Shown in pieces: positions 25,142 to 32,783 of a DNA stretch of 45,546 nt. Position 1 is the first letter of the stretch; each line of letters starts with the position of its first letter. The translations under genes were made by a program, and so were the position numbers. Source of the DNA: Defluviitaleaceae bacterium (GTDB taxonomy: Bacteria; Bacillota; Clostridia; Lachnospirales; WQUN01); contig WQSG01000020.1 in NCBI GenBank assembly GCA_009788055.1, positions 1 to 45,546 of the forward strand, in the 5' to 3' direction. The notes under the pieces are model-generated. The model saw nothing but the letters and a program-made list of their open reading frames with translations. It was not told where the DNA came from and did not search any database.

Positions 25142-25672
25142 TCATACCTCCATTGAATAAATCATTTTTCTGAACTTAGCGCGTTGCCGCGATAATTTAA
25201 CGTCAACGATGTTTTGATTTAACCCAAGCTTGGCAGCGATTTCTTTATTTTTAAGCCCGTGTTGATACTTCAAAATTAAAATCGCCCTATCAGGCTCTTT
25301 TGTTTCTTTGATTTTTTTGCGCAGAAATTCAAGGAGTTCTTTATGCAAAAAATCAGTTTCCAAGTCGGAGTCCGCTAAGAGAGTAATGTCCATTTCAACC
25401 ATATTCACGCGCTTTTTTCGTACAAAGTCAATGGTTTTGTTCCGCGCTATAGTTGCTAAATATGACTTGAAATTTAAATCTTCTTTTAGCTTTTTTGCAC
25501 TTTTCCAAACGGCAATCATTGTTTCCGCAATAATGTCCTCTGTATCGTGAACATTCAGCGAGTAAACGTTATTTATAACCCTCGCCAAATAGCCCGAGTA
25601 TTCTTCGATTATATTGGCAAAAACGTCTGAGTCACCGCGTTTGATGCTTAAAATTGTTTCTTTGCTATCCAT
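25142..25672 (-). CDS. ECF-type RNA polymerase sigma factor (second copy)
   Basis: 176 residues. Region 2 is visible as NIIEEYSGYLARVINNVY and EDIIAETMIAVWKSAKKL, and region 4 as NKEIAAKLGLNQNIVDVKLSRQ, a typical DNA-binding helix-turn-helix. A GGTGGTGA sequence precedes the start. The 3' end overlaps the anti-sigma gene, a typical layout for a sigma factor with a membrane-bound regulator. Sequence similarity to the 6722 sigma factor is at family level only, so the two probably answer different signals. Confidence 0.9.
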   Translation of the reverse strand: MDSKETILSIKRGDSDVFANIIEEYSGYLARVINNVYSLNVHDTEDIIAETMIAVWKSAKKLKEDLNFKSYLATIARNKTIDFVRKKRVNMVEMDITLLADSDLETDFLHKELLEFLRKKIKETKEPDRAILILKYQHGLKNKEIAAKLGLNQNIVDVKLSRQRAKFRKMIYSMEV

Positions 25673-25734
25673 TTGCGACTATCACCACCTGATTTTTATT
25701 GAAAGGCCTTTCACTTTCATATACGTTCGCAATA

Positions 25735-25763
25735 GCATTTTCTTTCAGCCATTTACATATAAT
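25735..25763 (+). promoter_or_regulatory. Candidate sigma-E-type sporulation promoter of the gerS-like gene
   Basis: GCATTTT (25735-25741) and CATATAAT (25756-25763) are 14 bp apart. They match the Bacillus mother-cell sigma-E consensus (K-M-A-T-A-T-T and CATACA-n-T) at all but one position in each box. The gerS ATG follows 28 bp later with a GGAGGGA site. gerS of Clostridioides difficile is reported to be controlled this way. The match is by eye. Confidence 0.5.
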
Positions 25764-25790
25764 TGTAAAAAATCCATACGGAGGGAAATT

Positions 25791-26441
25791 ATGATTAAGA
25801 GATTTTTGCAATTTTTCGCGGTAAGTTTATTTGTGCTGGTTGTTGCGGCGGGGTGTGCGGAGTCGGGGTTGCGCGGGCCTGCGGACGCGGAGGAAATAAG
25901 CGCGTTCGAGCGGGTGCAGAGGATGCTTATGGAACTGGAAAATTACCGCGCAATTGCCACGGTGGAGTACCGCTCTAATAAGGGGACGAATACATATGAA
26001 ACGGTGCAACACGCAAGAATGACGGGTGAGTACCGCATAGAAGTTACCGCGCCTGAACACGTTTCGGGCAGTGTGACAGCTAGTGACGGGCGGCAAATTT
26101 TTCAGTTTAACAGCCGCGTAAACGGCAGTGTAAATTTGATGGTGCAGGAAACTCCGGAGCGCAGTGAAATATTTTTGACCAGTTTTATAAAAAATTATTT
26201 GCAAAGTGAAGAGATTTCTGTTAGCGTATCAGATATGGAGGAAGGAATCCGCACCGTTCTTGAGGCGGACGTGCCGGGCGACCACCCATATTTGTCTGTT
26301 GCAAAATTATGGGTAGACAACGAGACGCTTCTTCCTGTACAATTGATTATATTCGACTGCGATGGCGCAGAGCGGATTGTTGTTACATATCATGTGTTTG
26401 AGAAAAACGTGGAACTAAACGATGAACTGTTTACGTTGTAA
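25791..26441 (+). CDS. GerS-like lipoprotein, probably spore germination
   Basis: The start is ATG 25791, preceded by GGAGGGA, giving 216 residues. A type II signal peptide ends in a lipobox AAGC with Cys at 22. The mature part resembles the outer-membrane lipoprotein carrier (LolA)-like fold used by GerS. In C. difficile GerS works with the amidase CwlD to modify spore cortex, and gerS is followed by alr2; the same order is seen here, with alr 17 bp downstream. The context makes GerS the best guess, but the sequence similarity is weak and other LolA-like lipoproteins exist. Confidence 0.6.
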   Translation: MIKRFLQFFAVSLFVLVVAAGCAESGLRGPADAEEISAFERVQRMLMELENYRAIATVEYRSNKGTNTYETVQHARMTGEYRIEVTAPEHVSGSVTASDGRQIFQFNSRVNGSVNLMVQETPERSEIFLTSFIKNYLQSEEISVSVSDMEEGIRTVLEADVPGDHPYLSVAKLWVDNETLLPVQLIIFDCDGAERIVVTYHVFEKNVELNDELFTL

Positions 26442-26458
26442 GACCGGGGGGAAATTGC

Positions 26459-27595
26459 TTGAAGTACCAAAGAGTTTGGGCGGAAATTAATCTTGCGCAC
26501 CTGTCGCACAATTTGGCGGCAGTGAGGACGCATATCGCGGGCGATACGCCGATTTTGGGTATCGTTAAAGCGGACGGATACGGGCATGGTGCTGTGCCTG
26601 TTGCAAACACGCTTCTGGCGGGCGGCGTTGGTTCTTTTGGCGTTGCCACTTGCGAGGAGGGCGTTGCCCTGCGCGAAAACGGGATTACCGCGCCCATTCT
26701 TATTATGGGTTTTACTCCGCAACCGCTTTTGCCATACGTGCTGGAGTTTAACCTTATGCAAACCGTATTTTCGGCAGACGGTGCGAAAACGCTTGCAAAA
26801 CTGGCTGCCCGATACGAAAAGCGGGCGGCAGTACATATTGAAATTGACACAGGCATGAGTCGCCTTGGCTTTCTGCCCAACGCGGAGAGTGTTCGTGCTA
26901 TCTGCGAAATCGCGGAAAGCCCCAACCTGCAACTTGCGGGGATTTTTATGCACTTCGCAACCTCGGACGCGCTGGAAAACGGATTCATGGGCGAGCAACA
27001 CAAACGCTTCATGTGGGTCTTGGGCGAATTGAAAACCCGCGGACTGAATATCCCCGTAAAGCATATGGCGAATTCGGGCGCGCTTGCGCAAACCCTTAGG
27101 CAAAACGCAACCGAAAACGTATTGCTGGATATGGTTCGTCCCGGGATTTTGCTGTACGGGCATCCGCCGTCTTCCGAAATGGCAGACGTTTGCAAGCCCC
27201 TCGCGCTCAAACCCGTCATGCGCCTTATGACGCAAATATCCATGGTCAAGCACCTTCCCGAAGGCGCGGGCATAAGTTATGGGCATATGTATAAAACCAC
27301 GCGTCCAAGCACCATCGCGGTGCTTCCCGTGGGCTACGCAGACGGCTTTCCCCGCCGCCTTTCTCAAAGCGGTCACGTTCTTATAAACGGGAAACTTGCC
27401 CCAATCGCAGGCGCGATTTGCATGGACCAATGCATGGCAGACGTCACAGACATCCCAAACGTAAAAGCGGGCGACCCCGTCATAATGCTGGACACAGACA
27501 ACATCTGCGCGGAAACCCTTGCCAAAACCGTCGGCACAATCAACTACGAAATCCTATGCTGTATCGGCAAACGCGTCCCGCGAAATTATCTGTAA
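26459..27595 (+). CDS. alr: Alanine racemase
   Basis: 378 residues, starting at TTG 26459 after a GGGGGG-A ribosome site (there is no ATG nearby). It converts L- and D-alanine for wall synthesis, and D-alanine also matters in spore germination. The PLP lysine is in IVKADGYGHGA (K37), and the second catalytic Tyr is in the GISYGHMY segment. The fold is of normal length. It lies directly after the gerS-like gene and before a mazF-type gene, an order seen in several Firmicutes. Confidence 0.95.
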   Translation: MKYQRVWAEINLAHLSHNLAAVRTHIAGDTPILGIVKADGYGHGAVPVANTLLAGGVGSFGVATCEEGVALRENGITAPILIMGFTPQPLLPYVLEFNLMQTVFSADGAKTLAKLAARYEKRAAVHIEIDTGMSRLGFLPNAESVRAICEIAESPNLQLAGIFMHFATSDALENGFMGEQHKRFMWVLGELKTRGLNIPVKHMANSGALAQTLRQNATENVLLDMVRPGILLYGHPPSSEMADVCKPLALKPVMRLMTQISMVKHLPEGAGISYGHMYKTTRPSTIAVLPVGYADGFPRRLSQSGHVLINGKLAPIAGAICMDQCMADVTDIPNVKAGDPVIMLDTDNICAETLAKTVGTINYEILCCIGKRVPRNYL

Positions 27596-27659
27596 ATTTT
27601 TTGCACGTATATGTTTAAAAAAAATTTCCATCGGCAATATTTAAAAGGAGGTGAGATTT

Positions 27660-28007
27660 ATGCAGGTATGGAGAGGCGAAATTTTTTACGCAGACCTTAG
27701 CCCGGTAATAGGCTCTGAACAAGGCGGTGTACGCCCTGTATTAATAATTCAAAACGACGTGGGAAACAAGTACAGCCCCACCGTTATTTGCGCAGCAATC
27801 ACGTCCCAAATAAACAAAGCGAAACTCCCGACCCATATCGAAATCGACTCTGCGCAGTCCACTTTGGTCAAGGATTCCGTTATTCTTTTGGAGCAAATCC
27901 GCACAATAGACAAAAAACGTCTACGCGAAAAAATTTGCCGCTTAGACGAAACTCTAATGCGCCGCGTGAACCGCGCCGTCATGATTAGCCTTGGGTTGGA
28001 TACATAG
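27660..28007 (+). CDS. mazF: MazF/EndoA-type endoribonuclease toxin, no adjacent antitoxin gene
   Basis: 115 residues, starting at ATG 27660 after AAGGAGG. It begins [20 protein letters not shown] and has the [12 protein letters not shown] and VICAAITSQ segments of PemK/MazF toxins, which cut RNA at short sites. R25 and T48 lie at the positions of key residues in the Bacillus subtilis enzyme. In Bacillus the order is alr-ndoAI-ndoA, with the antitoxin between. Here only 64 bp separate alr from mazF and no antitoxin gene fits, so the antidote, if any, is elsewhere. Family very likely; toxicity in the host is inferred. Confidence 0.9.
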   Translation: MQVWRGEIFYADLSPVIGSEQGGVRPVLIIQNDVGNKYSPTVICAAITSQINKAKLPTHIEIDSAQSTLVKDSVILLEQIRTIDKKRLREKICRLDETLMRRVNRAVMISLGLDT

Positions 28008-28019
28008 GCTTTTGTATCT

Positions 28020-28206
28020 AAGTTCTCGGGGCTCTGCCCCGAACCCCGCAAACTTTTTGAAAAAAGTTTGAACAAAAACTTTATCACACGCAATTGCCAA
28101 ATAGCCATGAAACCCCAAAACCCGCAAATGCGGGTTTTGCGTTAAAGTTTTGATGAAACTTTTTCAAAAGTTTCCGGGGGTTCGGGGGCAGAGCCCCCGA
28201 GAACTT
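28020..28206. repeat. Imperfect long inverted repeat, MITE- or REP-like
   Basis: About 63 bases at each end (from 28020, and ending 28206) are reverse complements with few gaps. They carry the GC-rich core AGTTCTCGGGGCTCTG and then an AAACTTTTTGAAAA-type stretch. The centre has a perfect hairpin (AAAACCCGCA at 28117-28126 with 28129-28138). It lies between convergent mazF and GH13 genes and probably works as a terminator for both. It belongs to the dispersed family also seen at 36204-36363 and 44578-44658. Confidence 0.75.
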
Positions 28207-28211
28207 ATCTT

Positions 28212-30254
28212 TTAACTTTGCACCAGCACAACCGTGCCAAGAATTGGTACGGTTATTTTTAGTTCGCCATTGGAAACGGGGTAGCGTTTGGCGGTTTGGC
28301 GGAAGGTGTTGCCGCCTGTTTGCATACGCTCGGTTAATTCGCCATCGGAGATTCCTATTTTCCAAACGGGGAGAGTGACGTCTAACGGTTTTGGATTGTT
28401 GTTGATTGCAACCACTATTTTTGCGGATTTGTCCCAGCGACCGTAGGAGAGGAAGCCGTGGTTTGTCCATATAAATTCTACAGAGCCTTCACGCAGGGCA
28501 GAAAATTCTTTGCGAAGAGCAATCATTTTTTTGTGCAGGTCGATTAGAACCAAGTCCTCTTTGCCCCACGGGAACGGGCGGCGATTGTCGGGGTCTGTCC
28601 AGCCTGCAAGACCTGCTTCGTCGCCGTAGTAAATTGTTGGCGCACCCGGCCAAGTCATCTGGAAGATTACGGCTTCCATCAGGATATTCTTGTTTATCCC
28701 GCGCTCTGCGGCACGAGAGCCAACGCTGTGATGACGCCCCGTGTTACTGCTTGTGCGGGTTAAAAATCTGGAGTGGTCGTGGTTGGAAAGCTGGTTCATT
28801 GCGGAATGCAACGCATGAACATTCAACAGCGACATATGATGGCGCATCGCGCCCTCAAACGCCAGAGCATCGCCGCGCAAATGCGGATGCGATTCTTCGC
28901 TGTGTTTGCTTACGCCTGTCAGAAACCATGTGATGGGTTCCATGAACGCATCGTAATTCATTATGGTATCCCATTCGCAACCGTTAAGCCACGAGGAAGG
29001 GTCGCCATAATGCTCTGCCAAGATAATCGCTTTGGGGTTGGCTTCCTTAACCGCATCATGAAATGCGCGCCAGAATTTATGGTTCATTTCGGGGCTTTGC
29101 CCTAGGTCGGCGGCAACATCCAACCGCCAGCCGTCGATATTATATGGCGGGGAAACCCATTTTTTCGCGATTCGTATAATATGGTCAAAAAGTTCCTGCG
29201 ATGTTTCAAAATTTAGTTTAGGGTGGTTGGAATTTGCCCACCATCCGTCGTAGCAATCGTTTTTCGGCCAAGTTCCGCCGTGCCACAAAAAGTAGCTGTT
29301 GTACGGGCTGTCCTTGGAATGATACGCGCCCTCGGGTTCGCCTGTTCCGTGGTAAAGCCCTGCGTAATCCAGCCACTTATTGAAGCTTCCGCAATGATTA
29401 AACACACCGTCCAAAATTACTTTTATGCCGTTCTTGTGCGCAAGCGAAACAAATTTTGCAAAAAGTTTGTTGCTTGCCTCAAGATTTTTTTTGCTTGTTG
29501 TACGTTTTTTATAACGCGTTGCGTGTTTGTTGTCCACCTTTTCAAAACGCAAATTGTCGCCGCCGTCTTCAACGATTACGCCAAAATGAGGGTCGATATA
29601 GTCGTAGTCCTGCGTATCGTATTTGTGGCTGGACGGGCTTACAAAAATCGGATTGAGATAAATTACATCAATGCCAAGCTCTTTGAAATAACTCATTTTA
29701 TCAATCATGCCTTGAATATCGCCGCCATAGAAATTGCAAAAATCGCCTGTTGAAATATCTTGCTCCCACGGCAGAGACATCGCGGTTTTTCCAAGATATG
29801 CATATTCATGGTTCATTACATCGTTGGACTTATCGCCGTTGTAGAAACGGTCTACAAAAATTTGATACATAACCGCGCCCTTCGCCCATTCGGGAACATT
29901 CAACCCGGGTACAAGACGAAAATTATAATGCGAATCCAACCAATCGCGAATGCCCTGCTTATTGTAATAATGCAAGTGCCCTTCCGCCCGAACGCTGTAG
30001 TAATACCGTATCGGCGTACCATACACCTGAATGCTTACCGTGTAGTAATCGAAAAGCTCATCGCTTTCCGTTTTTTTCATCGGATACCCCGGCCCGCCTA
30101 TCCCGTTTACCGGCGCGATATGCAAGGACACAAGGCACTTGTCTCCCTTTGCCACGCGCAAACAAAACCTTACGGTGTCTCCCGCTTTCGGGTCGTAAGG
30201 TTTGATAAATTGTTTCGTCTCGTCGCTGAAAACTGCAACTTTATTAAAACTCAT
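28212..30254 (-). CDS. GH13 alpha-amylase-family enzyme, cytoplasmic
   Basis: 680 residues. ATG 30254 is chosen because GGTGAG lies six bases before it. There is no signal peptide. An N-terminal beta-rich domain of about 110 residues, like those of neopullulanase or cyclomaltodextrinase, leads to the (beta/alpha)8 barrel. Catalytic positions are D379 in GWRLDVAAD (nucleophile), E414 in ILAEHYGD (acid/base) and D493 in QLSNHDHSRF. The cytoplasmic location and domain order suggest breakdown of imported maltodextrins or stored glycogen. The exact specificity cannot be told. Confidence 0.85.
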   Translation of the reverse strand: MSFNKVAVFSDETKQFIKPYDPKAGDTVRFCLRVAKGDKCLVSLHIAPVNGIGGPGYPMKKTESDELFDYYTVSIQVYGTPIRYYYSVRAEGHLHYYNKQGIRDWLDSHYNFRLVPGLNVPEWAKGAVMYQIFVDRFYNGDKSNDVMNHEYAYLGKTAMSLPWEQDISTGDFCNFYGGDIQGMIDKMSYFKELGIDVIYLNPIFVSPSSHKYDTQDYDYIDPHFGVIVEDGGDNLRFEKVDNKHATRYKKRTTSKKNLEASNKLFAKFVSLAHKNGIKVILDGVFNHCGSFNKWLDYAGLYHGTGEPEGAYHSKDSPYNSYFLWHGGTWPKNDCYDGWWANSNHPKLNFETSQELFDHIIRIAKKWVSPPYNIDGWRLDVAADLGQSPEMNHKFWRAFHDAVKEANPKAIILAEHYGDPSSWLNGCEWDTIMNYDAFMEPITWFLTGVSKHSEESHPHLRGDALAFEGAMRHHMSLLNVHALHSAMNQLSNHDHSRFLTRTSSNTGRHHSVGSRAAERGINKNILMEAVIFQMTWPGAPTIYYGDEAGLAGWTDPDNRRPFPWGKEDLVLIDLHKKMIALRKEFSALREGSVEFIWTNHGFLSYGRWDKSAKIVVAINNNPKPLDVTLPVWKIGISDGELTERMQTGGNTFRQTAKRYPVSNGELKITVPILGTVVLVQS

Positions 30255-30272
30255 AAGTAACTCACCCGCTAA

Positions 30273-30301
30273 ATAATACCATTTAGTCGCTTTTATTGCA
30301 A
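30273..30301 (-). promoter_or_regulatory. Candidate sigma-A promoter of the GH13 gene
   Basis: On the minus strand TTGCAA (30296-30301) and TATTAT (30273-30278) are 17 bp apart. The predicted start of transcription lies at about 30266, at the upstream edge of the ribosome site, so the leader would be very short. This makes the assignment less certain. Confidence 0.45.
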
Positions 30302-30333
30302 TCATTGATTATATGCTTATGCATTTTTTTCCA

Positions 30334-30361
30334 GTATATTTATCCCTCCTCGGGAAATCAT
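30334..30361 (+). promoter_or_regulatory. Candidate sigma-F-type promoter of sigG
   Basis: GTATA (30334-30338) followed after 14 bases by GGAAATCAT (30353-30361) fits the forespore sigma-F consensus (GYWTA, then GG-n-r-A-n-A-n-T) except for one base in the -10 element. It lies about 33 bases before the ATG of sigG. In Bacillus, sigG is transcribed by sigma-F. Confidence 0.45.
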
Positions 30362-30393
30362 GGTTATATCTTGCAATTTCCGGAGGGAAAAGT

Positions 30394-31170
30394 ATGCACA
30401 GCAGCAAAGTGGAAATCTGCGGCGTAAACACCTCAAAACTGCCGGTACTAAAGGGCGAAGAAAAACGAACCCTGTTCGAGCGCATACGCGAAGGCGACGA
30501 AGAAGCACGAGAGAAATACATCTTCGGAAACCTGCGCCTTGTGTTAAGCATAATCCAACGCTTCAACAATCGCGGCGAATACGTTGATGATATCTTTCAA
30601 GTAGGCTGTATCGGCCTTATAAAAGCCATCGACAACTTCGACACAAGTCAAGGCGTGCAATTTTCAACGTATGCCGTGCCAATGATAATAGGCGAAATTC
30701 GCCGTTATTTGCGTGACAACAATACCATCAGGGTAAGTCGTTCCCTTCGTGACACGGCGTATCGTGCGTTAAGCGTGAAAGAAAAACTTACGGCAAAAAA
30801 TTCAAAGGAACCGGACATTGAAGAAATCGCAAAGGAAATGGGCGTACCCAAGGAAGAGATTATTGTCGCCCTAAACGCAATCCAAGACCCGGTTTCACTT
30901 TTCGAGCCGGTGTACAACGACGGTGCGGACGCGATTTTCGTAATGGACCAAGTTTCCGACGAAAAAAATACGGATAACCGCTGGCTGGAAAACTTATCCC
31001 TTTCCGAGGCTCTTAAACGCCTTGGAACACGGGAAAAGCATATCCTTTCACTGCGCTTCTTTGAAGGCAAAACGCAGATGGAAGTTGCCGATGAAATCGG
31101 TATCAGCCAAGCCCAAGTATCCCGCTTGGAAAAAAATGCACTAAAAAGTATGCGCAAGTATATCTCGTAG
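30394..31170 (+). CDS. sigG: Late forespore RNA polymerase sigma factor SigG
   Basis: 258 residues, starting at ATG 30394 after GGAGGGA. The N-terminus has the diagnostic KVEICGVNTSKLPVLK, followed by sigma-70 region 2 (VGCIGLIKAIDNFD, FSTYAVPMIIGEIRRYLRD), region 3 and a region 4 ending QMEVADEIGISQAQVSRLE. This combination and length are specific to SigG, which directs late gene expression inside the developing forespore. It is usually next to sigE, but here it follows a divergent GH13 gene and is followed by spoVS. Confidence 0.95.
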   Translation: MHSSKVEICGVNTSKLPVLKGEEKRTLFERIREGDEEAREKYIFGNLRLVLSIIQRFNNRGEYVDDIFQVGCIGLIKAIDNFDTSQGVQFSTYAVPMIIGEIRRYLRDNNTIRVSRSLRDTAYRALSVKEKLTAKNSKEPDIEEIAKEMGVPKEEIIVALNAIQDPVSLFEPVYNDGADAIFVMDQVSDEKNTDNRWLENLSLSEALKRLGTREKHILSLRFFEGKTQMEVADEIGISQAQVSRLEKNALKSMRKYIS

Positions 31171-31199
31171 ATTTTCTGCGGGTTTTTTGTCGAATTTTT

Positions 31200-31227
31200 T
31201 TGCAATTCCACGCAAAACGTGTATAAT
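31200..31227 (+). promoter_or_regulatory. Sigma-A-type promoter of spoVS
   Basis: TTGCAA (31200-31205) and the perfect TATAAT (31222-31227) are 16 bp apart. They lie downstream of the sigG stop and 47 bases before the spoVS ATG. The gene can thus be expressed independently of sigG. In Bacillus spoVS is sigma-H driven; I see no sigma-H match here. Confidence 0.65.
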
Positions 31228-31274
31228 CAGACGATAAAAACAATCACATTTTTCGTGATAGGAGGCGAAATGCT

Positions 31275-31535
31275 ATGGAAGTTTTAAGAGTATCTTCAAC
31301 GTCCGAGCCAAAATCTGTTGCAGGCGCGATTGCCGCCATTCTTCGCAATGGCGAACCTGTGGAAATTAACGCGATTGGTGCGGCAGCTGTAAACCAAGTT
31401 GTAAAAAGCATTGCGGTAGCACGGGGCTATGTTGCACCAAACGGTATAGACCTTGTTTGCATACCCGCGTTCTCGCAGTTGGAAGTAGACGGCAAAGAAA
31501 AAACATCCATCAAATTTATGGTGGAAAAAAGATAA
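31275..31535 (+). CDS. spoVS: Stage V sporulation protein S
   Basis: 86 residues with the nearly invariant SpoVS sequence (MEVLRVSSTSEPKSVAGAIA at the N-terminus, then VEINAIGAAAVNQVVKSIAV). It is a small Alba-like protein that in Bacillus affects septation and spore-coat development, possibly by binding nucleic acid. AGGAGG precedes the start at nine bases. It is monocistronic, with its own promoter and terminator. The family is almost certain because the whole length matches. Confidence 0.97.
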   Translation: MEVLRVSSTSEPKSVAGAIAAILRNGEPVEINAIGAAAVNQVVKSIAVARGYVAPNGIDLVCIPAFSQLEVDGKEKTSIKFMVEKR

Positions 31536-31556
31536 GCGATATACTTGTATCGCACA

Positions 31557-31590
31557 AAAAAATCGCGCATATGCATTCGCGCGATTTTTT
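31557..31590. terminator. Terminator after spoVS
   Basis: AAAAAATCGCGC (31557-31568) pairs perfectly with GCGCGATTTTTT (31579-31590) across a 10-base loop. Its A and T runs allow it to end both spoVS and the convergent binding-protein gene, whose stop is at 31608. Confidence 0.9.
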
Positions 31591-31607
31591 AGTTAAATTT
31601 TTTAATT

Positions 31608-32771
31608 TTAATCCGCAAACCTGTGCGCTAATGCCGTTGGGTCGGAGATGTAGCGGCTTGCGATTGTGGCAAATTCATTGCCGAAGCGTTCCATGTGGTC
31701 TACCCAAATGTGTTCAACTGCGTCAAGGAAGGGGATTGGATTTACGGTGATAACTTCTGTGCCGAATGTTCTTATTTCTTGAAGCTGACGATGCCCGGTG
31801 GCTACGGCAAGCTCACCTTGGAAGCGGCCTGCGATTACGGCACTGTCTACAAGAATTTGTCTGTGTTCGGCAGACAGTGAGTACCACAAATCCGTAGACA
31901 CAACAAAGGGCATTGTAGAAAACATATGGTTGCTTAGTGTCATATATTGCTGAACTTCAAAGAGTCTGCCTGTATGAATTTGCCCGATGGGGTTATCTTG
32001 TCCGTCTGCTTGCCCGTCTGCCAAAGCTTCGCGCAATTGGCCGAAAGGCATTGCCATGGAAGCCGCGCCAAATGCTTCGTACATCGCAAGGTGTGTGGCG
32101 TTTTGTGGGCTACGCATCACCAAACCTGCCATGTCTTCCGGCACTTCGATTGGGCGCACATTGTTGGTGAAGTGGCGCAAACCGTTTGTCCAGTACGCCA
32201 AAGCGCGAGAGCCTGTCGGTTCAATAACATTTGCCGCAACCCAGTCGCCAAGCGTGCCTTCGTACGCCGCCCACGCTTCTTCGTAGGTGGAGAAAACGAA
32301 CGGCAATGCTTCAAAGTTTGCCATTTCCGTTAATCCGCCCCACGCGCTAAGAATTGTAACGATTGCGGCATCTGCTGTGCCTGCGTTTACCATGTCGATG
32401 AGGGTTACGTCACCCGGTGAGTTGGCGTGAATGTTTACATAAAGTTCGCCATTGGAACGTGTTTCAACTTCCTCTTTAAAGCGCAAAAGCCCGTGATGTT
32501 TTGTGTGTTCCTCGCTACTCATGTGCAACACGTTGAACACGATTGTGCCGTCGTCACGCGTGTAGAAAGTCATGCCGTCACGTACAACTACGGGCGCGGC
32601 GGCGGTTGCGGTTCTTGCCATGTATTCGGACAACGTGCGCGCACTTGCGGCGGCAATGTCACTTCGGTTTTGTCTTGTGTCTATCGGCCTTTCGCCTGAA
32701 TCTGCGGCGCAACCCGCCAAAGCAAACAGCATGGTGGCTGTGATAAACAAACTTAATAATTTTTTCATCAT
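31608..32771 (-). CDS. TRAP-type (DctP family) solute-binding lipoprotein without permease genes
   Basis: 387 residues with a lipobox LAGC (Cys 21). The mature part shows DctP-family features: HHGLLRFKEEVETRSNGELYV early, the conserved MRSPQNATHLAMYEAFGA segment with the carboxylate-binding Arg position, and the DGQADGQDNP element. Such proteins bind organic acids and normally feed the DctQ and DctM membrane subunits, which are not here. Instead it follows a chemoreceptor gene by 12 bp on the same strand. That suggests it presents ligand to the receptor, or serves a transporter encoded elsewhere. Confidence 0.85.
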   Translation of the reverse strand: MMKKLLSLFITATMLFALAGCAADSGERPIDTRQNRSDIAAASARTLSEYMARTATAAAPVVVRDGMTFYTRDDGTIVFNVLHMSSEEHTKHHGLLRFKEEVETRSNGELYVNIHANSPGDVTLIDMVNAGTADAAIVTILSAWGGLTEMANFEALPFVFSTYEEAWAAYEGTLGDWVAANVIEPTGSRALAYWTNGLRHFTNNVRPIEVPEDMAGLVMRSPQNATHLAMYEAFGAASMAMPFGQLREALADGQADGQDNPIGQIHTGRLFEVQQYMTLSNHMFSTMPFVVSTDLWYSLSAEHRQILVDSAVIAGRFQGELAVATGHRQLQEIRTFGTEVITVNPIPFLDAVEHIWVDHMERFGNEFATIASRYISDPTALAHRFAD

Positions 32772-32783
32772 TTTCGCTCCCTT

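Noticed and set aside
26390-27430. A 346-codon open frame on the minus strand across alr
   Set aside because: It is antisense to the well-conserved alanine racemase, has a composition typical of a shadow frame (rich in Arg, Cys and His) and no ribosome site.
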